This document shows positions 33,092-41,744 of a stretch of DNA of 64,000 nt, in pieces. Origin of the DNA: Pseudalkalibacillus hwajinpoensis (GTDB taxonomy: Bacteria > Bacillota > Bacilli > Bacillales > Guptibacillaceae); the NCBI RefSeq assembly GCF_039851965.1, contig NZ_CP156674.1, positions 3,844,001 to 3,908,000 on the forward strand, read 5' to 3'. The notes below the pieces were generated by a model. That model was given only the letters and a program-made list of their open reading frames with translations, did not search any database and had not been told where the DNA came from. The position numbers and the translations under genes were made by a program. Each line of letters starts with the position of its first letter. The first letter of the stretch is position 1.

Positions 33092-33631
33092 ATGGGGAAG
33101 GAAGCTTTATTAATCATAGATATGAGCAACGATTTCGTACATGATGATGGTGGTTTAACAGTAGGGGAAAAAGGGCAAATGATTGTCCCAAATATAATAG
33201 CACTTGCTGATTCATTTCTCGCGGAGGGGAATGAAATTGTCATTTGTATGGATGCGCATGAAGAAGAAGATCCTCACTTTGATCTCTGGCCAGTACATAA
33301 TGTTATAGAGTCGTGGGGGCAGAAATTATACGGTGACCTCGAACGATGGTTAGAAATTCACAAGGGAAACGCTCTTGTTTCATATGTTCCGAAGTCCGAA
33401 TACGATGCATTTTATCAAACGGATCTTGAAAATATTTTAAAATCCAGGGGTGTTGAAAGAGTTCATCTGACGGGTGTTTGCACAGATATTTGTGATTTTC
33501 TGACTGCATATGGGGCTTATGCACGTGGATTCAAAACGGTTGCACATCGCTCCTGCATGGCGACGTTCTCTAACAACCACGATGTTTTTATCGAACAGAT
33601 GAAGAATATATTCAAAACTGAAATACGTTAA
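33092..33631 (+). CDS. Isochorismatase-fold cysteine hydrolase, probable nicotinamidase
   Basis: 179 residues. The Asp-Lys-Cys triad fits Asp10 (LIIDMSNDF), Lys101 (VPKSEYDAF) and Cys130 (LTGVCTDICD). MDAHEEEDPHFDLWPVH gives the D-x-H...H metal ligands of nicotinamidases (YueJ/PncA), so NAD salvage, hydrolysing nicotinamide to nicotinate, is the likely role. AGGAGG lies before the ATG. The gene stands alone between divergent and terminator sequences. Confidence 0.85.
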   Translation: MGKEALLIIDMSNDFVHDDGGLTVGEKGQMIVPNIIALADSFLAEGNEIVICMDAHEEEDPHFDLWPVHNVIESWGQKLYGDLERWLEIHKGNALVSYVPKSEYDAFYQTDLENILKSRGVERVHLTGVCTDICDFLTAYGAYARGFKTVAHRSCMATFSNNHDVFIEQMKNIFKTEIR

Positions 33632-33664
33632 AAAGAGAAAAGCTGCGATAGCTTTTCTCTTTTT
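33631..33664 (+). terminator. Terminator of the nicotinamidase-like gene
   Basis: AAAAGAGAAAAGCT pairs with AGCTTTTCTCTTTT around a five-base loop; it can act on both strands. Confidence 0.85.
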
Positions 33665-33691
33665 AGTACAATTATTTTTGGCGGTTTTACT

Positions 33692-33850
33692 CTATTGAAT
33701 GAGACGTAAGTGTGATTTCGTGCGAATGGCTGGAGCGTGGATCCATTCCTCAATCGTTTCATAATGATCCATATAATGTCTAATCATTAATTGAATTTGT
33801 TTTGGTTTGCCAACCATAGTAATTCCATTAGGTTGAATATAGACTTTCAT
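33692..33850 (-). CDS. mciZ: Z-ring formation inhibitor MciZ
   Basis: 52 residues, on the minus strand from ATG 33850 after AGGAGG. It reads MKVYIQPNGITMVGKPKQIQ and then LMIRHYMDHYETIEEWIHAP, which aligns with the 40-residue B. subtilis MciZ (MKV, P-x-G, VGK, I, and the W-I end) with about 12 extra C-terminal residues. MciZ caps FtsZ filaments in the mother cell during sporulation. Its place beside nudF agrees with B. subtilis gene order. Confidence 0.85.
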   Translation of the reverse strand: MKVYIQPNGITMVGKPKQIQLMIRHYMDHYETIEEWIHAPAIRTKSHLRLIQ

Positions 33851-33903
33851 CTGTAAAACCTCCTATTAGATCGATACAAAGTGTCGTGCTTTCCATATTA
33901 TCT

Positions 33904-33919
33904 GTCTATTGTGATAGAC
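33904..33919. promoter_or_regulatory. Inverted repeat in the mciZ-nudF divergent gap
   Basis: GTCTAT-TGTG-ATAGAC is a perfect 6-bp inverted repeat between two divergent genes. It could be an operator or cruciform; its binder is unknown. Confidence 0.35.
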
Positions 33920-33963
33920 TTTATGTATCGAAACGAATTTTTAGAACCAGGAGTGAGGAATCC

Positions 33964-34503
33964 ATGGACCATTTATATGAAAAGACCCTTAGTTCAAAAA
34001 CAATCTATCAGGGTCGAATAATTGATTTAAGAGTAGAAGATGTGGAATTACCGAATGGAAAACAGAGTAAGCGAGAACTCATTGATCATCCAGGAGCGGT
34101 AGCTGTGATCGCAGTAACGCCCAACGATAAAATTATAGCTGTGCGACAATATCGGAAAGCACTCGGAAAAGCGATTGTTGAGATTCCTGCCGGGAAACTC
34201 GAACTTGGGGAAAAGCCAGAATTAACAGCAGTACGTGAGTTAGAAGAAGAGACCGGTTATACATGTGAGTCTCTTGATAAAATTATATCTTTCTACACGT
34301 CACCTGGTTTTGCGAATGAGCTTGTTCATTTATATGTCGCCAAAGGACTTGAGAAAAGTGGCGAGCAGTCAACAGATGAAGATGAATTTCTTGATGTGCT
34401 CCACCTTTCAATAGAAGAAATGGAAGAGATGCTTCAAACAGAAGAAATTCATGATGCTAAAACAGCCTACGCACTCATGTATTTAAAAATGAAGTTAGGT
34501 TAG
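33964..34503 (+). CDS. nudF: ADP-ribose pyrophosphatase (Nudix)
   Basis: 179 residues from ATG 33964, 5 nt after AGGAGTGAGG; an in-frame TTG at 33886 has no RBS. The Nudix box is complete: GKLELGEKPELTAVRELEEETGY (G-x5-E-x7-RE-x2-EE-x-G). IPAGKLE before it and YTSPGFANELVHLYVAKGL after it are ADP-ribose-type contacts. The enzyme cleaves ADP-ribose to AMP and ribose 5-phosphate. The endoQ gene begins 4 nt after the stop. Confidence 0.94.
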   Translation: MDHLYEKTLSSKTIYQGRIIDLRVEDVELPNGKQSKRELIDHPGAVAVIAVTPNDKIIAVRQYRKALGKAIVEIPAGKLELGEKPELTAVRELEEETGYTCESLDKIISFYTSPGFANELVHLYVAKGLEKSGEQSTDEDEFLDVLHLSIEEMEEMLQTEEIHDAKTAYALMYLKMKLG

Positions 34504-34507
34504 GAAA

Positions 34508-35659
34508 ATGTTTGATTGCTATGCGGACTTTCATATTCATATCGGACGGACGAGATCAGGAAAAGCCGTAAAAATTACAGGTTCAGATACTCTGACACTT
34601 ACTTCTATCCTTACTGAAGCTTCAGAACGTAAAGGACTCAATATGATCGGTATAATTGACTGCCACGTACCCGAGATTATAGGGGAGATTGAAGCACTTA
34701 TTCAGTCAGATGAAGGTTTTGAATTAGAAGGTGGCGGGATAAAAGTTGGTAATCTCACCCTTATACCTGGAACTGAAATCGAAATCTATGATGAAAATTG
34801 TAATGGTCCTATTCATGTACTAGTGTATTTGCCAGATTTAACAAGAATGAAACATTTTTCGGATTGGCTGAGTGGCAGAATGACAAATATAACGTTAAGC
34901 TCTCAGCGTATTTACGAAAATGCAGTGGCTGTTCAAAACAAAGCAAGAGAGCTAGATGGTCTATTTATTCCTGCTCATATCTTTACACCTTTTAAAAGTT
35001 TATACGGAAAAGGTGTTGTGAAATCTCTTACAGAAGTATTAGATCCGAAAAAAATTGATGCAGTTGAACTTGGATTATCTTCAAATACATGGATGGCTGA
35101 TCAGATTGAAGAGTTGCATGCTTATCCTTTTTTAACAAATTCTGATGCGCATTCGACTCCGAAAATCGCAAGAGAATACCAGCACTTGAGAATAGAATCT
35201 CCTACATTTAAAGAATGGAATAAAGCGTTACGTGGAGAAGGTGGGAGAAAAATCGTTTCAAATTATGGACTTGATCCCAGGCTCGGAAAGTACCATGAAA
35301 CAACCTGCCTGAATTGCGGCCGTAAAGTGATTGGCACACCGTGCACCTGTGGAAGTTCCCAGGTGGTAAAAGGAGTATCAAATCGAATTCAAGAATTAAG
35401 TACAATTGGAAAACGGCCAGCACGTCCTCCATACATCCACCATGTTCCACTTGATTTCATACCCGGGATTGGGCCTAAAACGTTAGATCGCCTTCTTGAT
35501 TATTTTGGTACAGAAATGAACGTTCTGCATCGTACAGAAGAAAAAGATCTTGCATCCGTTGTTTCTCCGAATCATGCTAGACTTATCGTGCTAGCTAGAA
35601 AGGGTGAACTTTCGTTAAAAGAAGGGGGCGGCGGAACATACGGTAAAGTAATCGGCTAA
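34508..35659 (+). CDS. Endonuclease Q-family DNA repair protein
   Basis: 383 residues. The PHP metal-binding domain has DFHIHIGR at the N-terminus, IIDCHVPE, TEIEI and NSDAHSTP. A zinc ribbon CLNCGRKVIGTPCTCGSS (about 266-283) and a helix-hairpin-helix IPGIGPKTLDRLLDYFG (near 318) follow. This domain order is that of EndoQ, which nicks DNA 5' of deaminated bases such as hypoxanthine and uracil. It is the protein long called YqxK in the nudF-spoIIM interval. It is probably co-transcribed with nudF. Confidence 0.88.
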   Translation: MFDCYADFHIHIGRTRSGKAVKITGSDTLTLTSILTEASERKGLNMIGIIDCHVPEIIGEIEALIQSDEGFELEGGGIKVGNLTLIPGTEIEIYDENCNGPIHVLVYLPDLTRMKHFSDWLSGRMTNITLSSQRIYENAVAVQNKARELDGLFIPAHIFTPFKSLYGKGVVKSLTEVLDPKKIDAVELGLSSNTWMADQIEELHAYPFLTNSDAHSTPKIAREYQHLRIESPTFKEWNKALRGEGGRKIVSNYGLDPRLGKYHETTCLNCGRKVIGTPCTCGSSQVVKGVSNRIQELSTIGKRPARPPYIHHVPLDFIPGIGPKTLDRLLDYFGTEMNVLHRTEEKDLASVVSPNHARLIVLARKGELSLKEGGGGTYGKVIG

Positions 35660-35737
35660 GTCAATCTAGTGATTCTGTCATACCCCTATCTTTCGTTTCA
35701 TAGACTTAACCAAAGGAAGTGCGAAGGGGGAAGTCAT

Positions 35738-36379
35738 ATGAATCGAAGCCGACAAGTTAAGCAAGTGATTTCAGCTCATCTATCAGACCATGTATCTCTT
35801 TACACATTCATAGCTGTTTTATTCTTAATGGGTATCGTATTTGGAGCAGTTATTGTGAATAGCTTAAGCCTTACTCAAAAAGAAGATCTGGCAGAATACT
35901 TAAGCCGTTTCTTTGGACAGGTTTCAGAGGGACAATTTGCTACCGCCTCTGAAATGTTCCAACAAAGTTTTACCCACTATGCAAGGTACGTTGGTTTAAT
36001 GTGGCTTCTTGGTCTTACGATAATTGGCCTCCCGATTGTTCTGATCATGCTATTTCTTAAAGGGGTTGTGGTAGGTTTTACGGTCGGCTTTCTAGTAAAC
36101 CAGATGAGCTGGAAAGGATTTCTGCTTGCCTTTGTTTCAGTATTTCCGCAGAATATACTGGCGGTTCCTGCAGTGATTGTTGTAGGGACAGCTTCATTAA
36201 CATTTTCGTTACGATTAATGAGGCAGCTCTTAATGAAGAGAAAAACAGAAATGATTTTAGGTCCATTCCTGAGGTTTTCGGCTTTAGTGGTATGTACACT
36301 TGGGGTTCTATGCATTGCAGCATGGTTTGAAGCGTATCTTTCACCCGAGTTAATAAAAGCAGTGGTTGATATTAAGTGA
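35738..36379 (+). CDS. spoIIM: Stage II sporulation protein M
   Basis: 213 residues from ATG 35738, after AAGGGGG. It has five or six membrane helices with LMGIVFGAVIVNSLS, LIMLFLKGVVVGFTVGFLV, and FVSVFPQNILAVPAVIVVG. SpoIIM is part of the DMP complex (with SpoIID and SpoIIP) that drives septal peptidoglycan remodelling and engulfment. Position between endoQ and fur is conserved. In B. subtilis it is expressed under sigma E. Confidence 0.95.
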   Translation: MNRSRQVKQVISAHLSDHVSLYTFIAVLFLMGIVFGAVIVNSLSLTQKEDLAEYLSRFFGQVSEGQFATASEMFQQSFTHYARYVGLMWLLGLTIIGLPIVLIMLFLKGVVVGFTVGFLVNQMSWKGFLLAFVSVFPQNILAVPAVIVVGTASLTFSLRLMRQLLMKRKTEMILGPFLRFSALVVCTLGVLCIAAWFEAYLSPELIKAVVDIK

Positions 36380-36416
36380 TAATTATTATTAAAAGAAGTT
36401 GATTGTAAAATTAGGT

Positions 36417-36431
36417 TAATAATCATTTTAA
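36417..36431. promoter_or_regulatory. PerR-type box upstream of fur
   Basis: TAATAAT-C-ATTTTAA matches the PerR consensus TTATAATNATTATAA at 12 of 14 fixed positions and ends one base before the fur -35. In B. subtilis fur belongs to the PerR regulon, so peroxide control is likely retained. Confidence 0.6.
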
Positions 36432-36432
36432 T

Positions 36433-36461
36433 TTGACACCCTTTTTCCTACTGCTTATAAT
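36433..36461 (+). promoter_or_regulatory. Consensus sigma-A promoter of fur
   Basis: TTGACA (36433-36438), a 17-bp spacer and TATAAT (36456-36461): both hexamers and spacing are perfect. Confidence 0.9.
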
Positions 36462-36495
36462 GAAAATGGCATCGATCGAGGGAGGGAAATGGGAT

Positions 36496-36978
36496 ATGGA
36501 AAGCAGAATCGATCGAATTAAGAAACACCTTCATTCTCAAAGCTATAAGCTTACACCTCAAAGAGAAGCAACGGTTAGAGTTCTTCTTGAAAATGAAGAA
36601 GACCATTTAAGTGCTGAAGATGTTTACCTACTCGTTAAAGAGAAATCTCCTGAAATTGGACTTGCAACCGTTTATAGAACGCTTGAGCTTTTAGCTGAAT
36701 TGAAAATCGTCGATAAAATTAATTTTGGAGACGGTGTGTCAAGGTTTGATCTCAGGCAAGAAGGTGCTGCCCATTTTCACCATCATCTGGTTTGTATAGA
36801 ATGTGGAGCAGTGGATGAAATTCAGGATGACTTACTTGGTGATGTAGAAAAGGTAGTTGAGAATGACTGGAATTTCAAAATTAAAGATCATCGATTAACG
36901 TTTCATGGGATCTGTTACCGCTGTCAGAAACAGGAAGACTCAACGGAACAGCCGGAACAGGTATCCAACCATTCATAA
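36496..36978 (+). CDS. fur: Ferric uptake regulator
   Basis: 160 residues from ATG 36496 after GGAGGGA. The N-terminal winged helix contains LTPQREATVRVLLEN and GLATVYRTLELLAELKIVDKI. The metal-sensing part has HFHHHLVCIECGAV and the second Cys pair CYRCQ, the structural zinc site. It represses iron uptake genes when loaded with Fe(II). The sequence resembles B. subtilis Fur, and the location next to spoIIM and xerD agrees. The C-terminal tail is slightly longer than usual. Confidence 0.95.
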   Translation: MESRIDRIKKHLHSQSYKLTPQREATVRVLLENEEDHLSAEDVYLLVKEKSPEIGLATVYRTLELLAELKIVDKINFGDGVSRFDLRQEGAAHFHHHLVCIECGAVDEIQDDLLGDVEKVVENDWNFKIKDHRLTFHGICYRCQKQEDSTEQPEQVSNHS

Positions 36979-37072
36979 TTGTAATAGATTGCGATAAGCC
37001 CCTTAAAACACCTAACGATGTATAAAAATCTCCATCACTGGCATATCTTTTACTAGATGGAGGTGAGTTAGA

Positions 37073-37297
37073 TTGAAAAGGGGTCTATTGGTTGTTTTAG
37101 ATACTATGAAAGTTTTCTTGCTGTTTACAGGTTGTACACTACTGTTTTACTTCGGAATCCTCTGGGTAAATCAAGAATACCAAAACTATCACAGGTATGA
37201 TGAGCCACAGGGAAAAGCAGTGAAAGTCGTACAAATGGAAACCGATAAGCAAATTTTCCTTGAAAGGCTCGAATTTTTTTACCAGACAGGTGAATAA
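37073..37297 (+). CDS. yqzK: YqzK-like small membrane protein (DUF4227)
   Basis: 74 residues from TTG 37073, 6 nt after GGAGGTGA. One membrane helix (about residues 12-31, KVFLLFTGCTLLFYFGILWV) is followed by a basic-acidic soluble tail ending LERLEFFYQTGE. The family is conserved in Bacillaceae between fur and xerD; function unknown. Confidence 0.85.
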   Translation: MKRGLLVVLDTMKVFLLFTGCTLLFYFGILWVNQEYQNYHRYDEPQGKAVKVVQMETDKQIFLERLEFFYQTGE

Positions 37298-37309
37298 GGA
37301 GCGTTTACA

Positions 37310-38200
37310 ATGGAAGATCACGTACAGGATTTTTTACACTATCTAATTGTTGAGCGAAGTCTGTCAAAAAACACTCTCGATGCATACAGGCGTGACTTGA
37401 CTCAATACTTAACTTTCTTGAAAGAAAAAGAGGCGCTAACTTCTTTTGGAGAGGTACATCGTGTCCAAATAGTAAATTATTTATATGCTTTAAAAGATCA
37501 GGGGAAAGCATCAACAACCATCGCGCGAAATATCGCTTCAATTCGATCCTTTCACCAATTTCTACTTAGAGAAAAGGCGGTTGATCAGGATCCGTCTGTA
37601 CATATCGAAACACCCAGGACGGAGCGTAAATTACCTAAGATACTCTCAACTACTGAAGTAGAACAACTTCTTGAAGCTCCTGATTACTCTACGCCATTTG
37701 GAAAACGTGATCGGGCAATGTTAGAGGTACTGTATGCCACAGGTTTACGGGTTTCTGAATTAGTAGACTTAAAATTGGAAGATATTCATCTTACCATGGG
37801 CTTTATTCGAACAATAGGGAAAGGGAATAAAGAAAGAATTGTTCCTCTTGGCAAAATGGCACGCGATGCTCTGACAACTTATCTCGATGAAGGTCGGGGT
37901 CAGTTGATGAAACAGAATAGAACAGATATGCTCTTTCTAAATCATCGGGGTGAAAGGCTTTCAAGGCAGGGATTCTGGAAAATTCTCAAGAAACTTGCTG
38001 TTCAAGCTAGAATTGTCAAACCACTTACACCCCATACATTAAGACATTCATTTGCCACACACTTGCTTGAAAATGGAGCGGACCTGAGAGCTGTGCAAGA
38101 GTTGCTTGGACATGCTGATATATCAACAACTCAAATTTATACACATGTGACAAAGACAAGGTTGAAAGATATTTACTCTACGTATCATCCGCGAGCCTGA
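37310..38200 (+). CDS. xerD: Site-specific tyrosine recombinase XerD
   Basis: 296 residues. The N-terminal SAM-like core-binding domain is followed by the catalytic domain with ATGLRVSEL (Arg I), HTLRHSFATHLLENGADLR (His-x-x-Arg) and QIYTHVTKTRL (nucleophilic Tyr). With XerC it resolves chromosome dimers at dif. It is the core enzyme (RipX position between yqzK and drm), not a mobile-element integrase. No att-like repeats flank it. Confidence 0.96.
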   Translation: MEDHVQDFLHYLIVERSLSKNTLDAYRRDLTQYLTFLKEKEALTSFGEVHRVQIVNYLYALKDQGKASTTIARNIASIRSFHQFLLREKAVDQDPSVHIETPRTERKLPKILSTTEVEQLLEAPDYSTPFGKRDRAMLEVLYATGLRVSELVDLKLEDIHLTMGFIRTIGKGNKERIVPLGKMARDALTTYLDEGRGQLMKQNRTDMLFLNHRGERLSRQGFWKILKKLAVQARIVKPLTPHTLRHSFATHLLENGADLRAVQELLGHADISTTQIYTHVTKTRLKDIYSTYHPRA

Positions 38201-38221
38201 ACGCAGGTCTCTGGAAAGATC

Positions 38222-38253
38222 ATCTGGTCAATGGCCAGATTTTTTCTTTTTTT
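38222..38253 (+). terminator. Terminator of xerD
   Basis: ATCTGG pairs with CCAGAT across a seven-base loop, followed by a long T-rich run. Confidence 0.85.
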
Positions 38254-38258
38254 ACTTC

Positions 38259-38272
38259 AGCAAACGCATTCA
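38259..38272. promoter_or_regulatory. cre-like site before drm
   Basis: AGCAAACGCATTCA matches 13 of 14 core positions of TGNAARCGNWWWCA. It lies about 60 bp upstream of the phosphopentomutase gene. Confidence 0.5.
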
Positions 38273-38335
38273 CGAGAGTGTTTTTAGTTTTGAAGAGGGA
38301 ATAGTAACACTAAAGTAACCATGAGGAGGATAATT

Positions 38336-39514
38336 GTGACTAAACGGTTTAAAAGAATATTTTTAGTTGTTATGGATTCAGTAGGAATTGGTGAAGCTCC
38401 TGATGCTGATAAATTTAATGATAAGGGTGCAGACACGCTCGGCCATATTGCAGATCATATGAATGGTCTTAACATGCCGAATATGGAAAAGCTAGGGCTT
38501 GGAAACATTCGTGAAATAAACGGCGTATCAAAAGCAGAGAAACCACTGGCTCATTACACAAAGATGATGGAAGCGTCAAATGGGAAAGATACGATGACAG
38601 GTCACTGGGAAATTATGGGCCTTCATATCGGACAACCGTTCCGAACTTTTCCGGAGGGCTTTCCGGATCAGCTTATTTCTGAACTTGAACAAAGAACGGG
38701 ACGTAAAGTGATTGGGAATAAACCGGCTTCGGGAACAGAAATTTTAGTTGAACTTGGCGAAGAACATGTTAAGACTGGCGCCATTATTGTATACACTTCT
38801 GCAGATTCTGTTCTACAGATTGCGGCTCATGAAGATGTCGTTCCGTTAGATGAACTCTACAATATTTGTGAGATTGCAAGAGAAATGACGAAAGCCGAAG
38901 AGTATATGGTAGGCCGCGTAATTGCTCGACCTTTCGAAGGGGAGGCTGGGTACTTTAAACGAACTTCTAATCGGCATGATTATGCTCTTAAGCCATTTGG
39001 TCATACCGTTATGAACGAGCTGAAGGATAACAAGAAAGATGTCATTGCCATTGGGAAAATTTCTGATATCTACGATAACGAAGGTGTAACGGAGTCGCTT
39101 CGGACTAAATCGAATATGGATGGTATGGATAAATTAATTGAAACACAGCAAATGAACTTTGAAGGATTAAGCTTCTTGAATCTTGTTGATTTTGATGCGC
39201 TCTTTGGCCATCGGCGCGATCCTCAGGGTTATGGTGAAGCGCTGGAAGAGTATGATAAAAGGCTTACGGAAGTTCTTGAGCGTATGGAAGAGGATGATCT
39301 TTTGTTTATCACTGCAGATCATGGGAACGATCCAATCCATCACGGAACTGACCATACAAGGGAATATGTGCCTTTGCTTGCTTACCATAAAGGAATTTCA
39401 GTAGGTGAAGATCTTGGTATTCGTCAAACGTTCGCTGACATCGGTGCTACTGTTGCAGATAATTTTGAAGTGAAGCTGCCCGAACACGGGACTAGCTTTC
39501 TTAACAAGCTTTAG
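38336..39514 (+). CDS. drm: Phosphopentomutase
   Basis: 392 residues from GTG 38336. The upstream in-frame ATG at 38321 lies on the RBS GAGGAGG, so the GTG is preferred. MDSVGIGEAPDADKF carries the metal-binding Asp, DTMTGHWEIMG the phosphothreonine nucleophile region, and ITADHGNDP and HTREYVPLLAY the other metal ligands. It interconverts (deoxy)ribose 1- and 5-phosphates (DeoB family). First gene of a nucleoside salvage operon with punA and pdp. Confidence 0.96.
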   Translation: MTKRFKRIFLVVMDSVGIGEAPDADKFNDKGADTLGHIADHMNGLNMPNMEKLGLGNIREINGVSKAEKPLAHYTKMMEASNGKDTMTGHWEIMGLHIGQPFRTFPEGFPDQLISELEQRTGRKVIGNKPASGTEILVELGEEHVKTGAIIVYTSADSVLQIAAHEDVVPLDELYNICEIAREMTKAEEYMVGRVIARPFEGEAGYFKRTSNRHDYALKPFGHTVMNELKDNKKDVIAIGKISDIYDNEGVTESLRTKSNMDGMDKLIETQQMNFEGLSFLNLVDFDALFGHRRDPQGYGEALEEYDKRLTEVLERMEEDDLLFITADHGNDPIHHGTDHTREYVPLLAYHKGISVGEDLGIRQTFADIGATVADNFEVKLPEHGTSFLNKL

Positions 39515-39535
39515 GATCTAGGAGGAGGAAAAATC

Positions 39536-40363
39536 ATGACGGTTATTAAACAGGAAATTCAAGACGCATCATCTTTTATTGAGGAAAAAATTGGCGGTTT
39601 GAGTCCGGAAATCGGACTTATTCTTGGGTCTGGACTGGGAGTTCTTGCTGATGAAATAAAGAATCCAATTCGTATCTCTTATAGTGATATACCAAACTTT
39701 CCAGTTTCTACCGTTGAAGGACATGCTGGACAGTTTGTATTTGGTGAATTAAACGGCAAGATGGTTGCGGCGATGCAGGGCCGCTTTCACTTTTACGAAG
39801 GCTATGCGATGGATAAAGTCACCTTTCCAGTACGAGTTATGAAAGAACTTGGCATTGAAAAAGTGATTGTTACAAATGCTGCTGGCGGTGTTAATAAAGA
39901 ATTTGAACCAGGTGATTTAATGGTAATCGCTGATCATATTAATAACTTTGGAACGAACCCATTAATTGGGCCGAACAGTAACGAATTCGGTCCGCGTTTT
40001 CCAGACATGTCAACTACATATTCAGAAAGTCTGCAAACCCTCGCACATGAAACTGCCAGAGACCTGGGTCTGAAGCTTCAGTCTGGTGTTTATGTTGGAA
40101 ATACGGGTCCAACCTATGAAACCCCTGCAGAAGTTCGGATGTTACGAGCGCTTGGTGGAGATGCAGTTGGAATGTCTACAGTACCCGAGGTGATCATTGC
40201 AAGACATGCAGGTATGGCAGTGCTAGGGATTTCATGTATATCAAACATGGCAGCAGGAATTCTTGATCAGCCACTTCATCATGATGAAGTGATTGAAACG
40301 ACGGAAAAAGTAAAAGCGAATTTCCTTTCATTAGTAAAAAACATTGTAAGCAAAATGAACTAG
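39536..40363 (+). CDS. punA: Purine nucleoside phosphorylase
   Basis: 275 residues. LILGSGLGVLADEI (about 27-40) is the phosphate loop, TVEGHAGQFVFG the trimeric-PNP signature, and GVYVGNTGPTYETPAEVRML and GMSTVPEVIIARHAG the base-binding part. This is the trimeric PNP I type (PupG in B. subtilis), active on guanosine and inosine. It lies 21 nt after drm and shares the operon. Confidence 0.95.
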   Translation: MTVIKQEIQDASSFIEEKIGGLSPEIGLILGSGLGVLADEIKNPIRISYSDIPNFPVSTVEGHAGQFVFGELNGKMVAAMQGRFHFYEGYAMDKVTFPVRVMKELGIEKVIVTNAAGGVNKEFEPGDLMVIADHINNFGTNPLIGPNSNEFGPRFPDMSTTYSESLQTLAHETARDLGLKLQSGVYVGNTGPTYETPAEVRMLRALGGDAVGMSTVPEVIIARHAGMAVLGISCISNMAAGILDQPLHHDEVIETTEKVKANFLSLVKNIVSKMN

Positions 40364-40385
40364 AGGACGATGGGAGAGCAATCAG

Positions 40386-41687
40386 ATGAGAATGGTTGAT
40401 GTAATTCAAAAAAAAAGAAACGGAAAAGAATTAACTAAGGAAGAAATTACTTTTTTCATAGAGGGCTATACAAAAGGCGATATTCCTGATTATCAGGCAT
40501 CTGCCTTAATGATGGCAATCTATTTTAATGGAATGAAGTCAAATGAAACGGCGATGTTAACACAGGCAATGGTGGATTCTGGAGAGACTATTGATCTTTC
40601 AGCCATTGAAGGACATAAAGTGGACAAGCATTCTACAGGTGGGGTTGGTGATAAAACGACCTTTATCGTCGGACCGCTTGTGGCTTCAGTTGGTGTACCG
40701 GTTGCAAAGATGTCTGGTCGTGGGCTGGGTCATACTGGTGGAACACTTGACAAGCTTGAATCCATTAAAGGCTTTCATATTGAAATGACCAAAGAAGAAT
40801 TTGTTAATAATGTGAATACACATAAACTTTCTGTAGCAGGACAAACTGGAAACCTTGCTCCAGCTGATAAAAAACTTTATGCGCTCAGAGATGTTACAGC
40901 AACTGTTGATTCCATTCCACTAATTGCGGGGTCTATTATGAGTAAGAAGCTCGCTTCAGGTGCAGACGGTATTGTGCTTGATGTTAAAACTGGTTCAGGA
41001 GCATTTATGAAAAAGCTTGAGGATTCAGAAGCCCTGGCTAGAGAAATGGTGAACATCGGTAATAACCTTGGCCGTAACACCGTAGCTGTTATTAGCGACA
41101 TGAATCAGCCGCTTGGTTTTGAAGTAGGAAATGCTAATGAAGTTCGTGAAGCATGTCAGGTGCTTCAGGGTGAGGATATTGAAGATTTGAGACTTCTTTC
41201 CTTAGAACTTGCCTCCCATATGACTGTTCTTGCAGGAGCATTTGACAATATTGAATCAGCTTACAAAACGCTTGAAGCTAATCTTCAAAACGGAAAAGCG
41301 TTTGAGGCATTTAGAACGCTCGTTCAAGCGCAGGGCGGAGATGTTAGTGTCATTGATGATTTATCTAAACTTCCGCAAGCAAAGTATCACATTGAAGTAC
41401 CTGCTCATAAGGATGGTTATGTGACAGAAATTGATGCTGAGTCAATTGGAGTTGCAGCAATGTACCTCGGTGCAGGTAGAGCAACAAAAGATGACCAGAT
41501 CAATTATGGCGTTGGGATCACACTTAAGAAAAAAGTAGGCGATGAAGTTAAGAAAGGGGAAGCACTCGTTGTGCTTCATAGCGATGAGGAGACTCCTGAT
41601 AACTCCATTGAAAAAATCAATGTGGCCTATGTTCTTTCTGATCAGGTAGCTGAGAAGCATCAGCTTATTTATAAAGTAATCAACTAA
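40386..41687 (+). CDS. pdp: Pyrimidine-nucleoside phosphorylase
   Basis: 433 residues. KHSTGGVGDKTTFI (about 79-92) binds phosphate, SGRGLGHTGGTLDKLES is the family signature, and GSIMSKKLASG holds a base-contacting Lys. The C-terminal domain from about residue 345 completes the nucleoside phosphorylase type II fold. It cleaves uridine, thymidine and deoxyuridine to the base and pentose 1-phosphate. In B. subtilis pdp is with dra-nupC; here it is joined to drm-punA. Confidence 0.95.
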   Translation: MRMVDVIQKKRNGKELTKEEITFFIEGYTKGDIPDYQASALMMAIYFNGMKSNETAMLTQAMVDSGETIDLSAIEGHKVDKHSTGGVGDKTTFIVGPLVASVGVPVAKMSGRGLGHTGGTLDKLESIKGFHIEMTKEEFVNNVNTHKLSVAGQTGNLAPADKKLYALRDVTATVDSIPLIAGSIMSKKLASGADGIVLDVKTGSGAFMKKLEDSEALAREMVNIGNNLGRNTVAVISDMNQPLGFEVGNANEVREACQVLQGEDIEDLRLLSLELASHMTVLAGAFDNIESAYKTLEANLQNGKAFEAFRTLVQAQGGDVSVIDDLSKLPQAKYHIEVPAHKDGYVTEIDAESIGVAAMYLGAGRATKDDQINYGVGITLKKKVGDEVKKGEALVVLHSDEETPDNSIEKINVAYVLSDQVAEKHQLIYKVIN

Positions 41688-41699
41688 ATGAATGAAGGA

Positions 41700-41725
41700 A
41701 GCTTCCCACTGTGGAAGCTTTTTTT
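41700..41725 (+). terminator. Terminator of the drm-punA-pdp operon
   Basis: AGCTTCC-N6-GGAAGCT followed by seven T residues. Confidence 0.9.
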
Positions 41726-41744
41726 ATTATGCTTTTTTGAATTC

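Noticed and set aside
37310..38200. Tyrosine recombinase as a sign of a mobile island
   Set aside because: Sequence and gene neighbours (fur, yqzK, drm) show chromosomal XerD, with no flanking repeats or phage genes.
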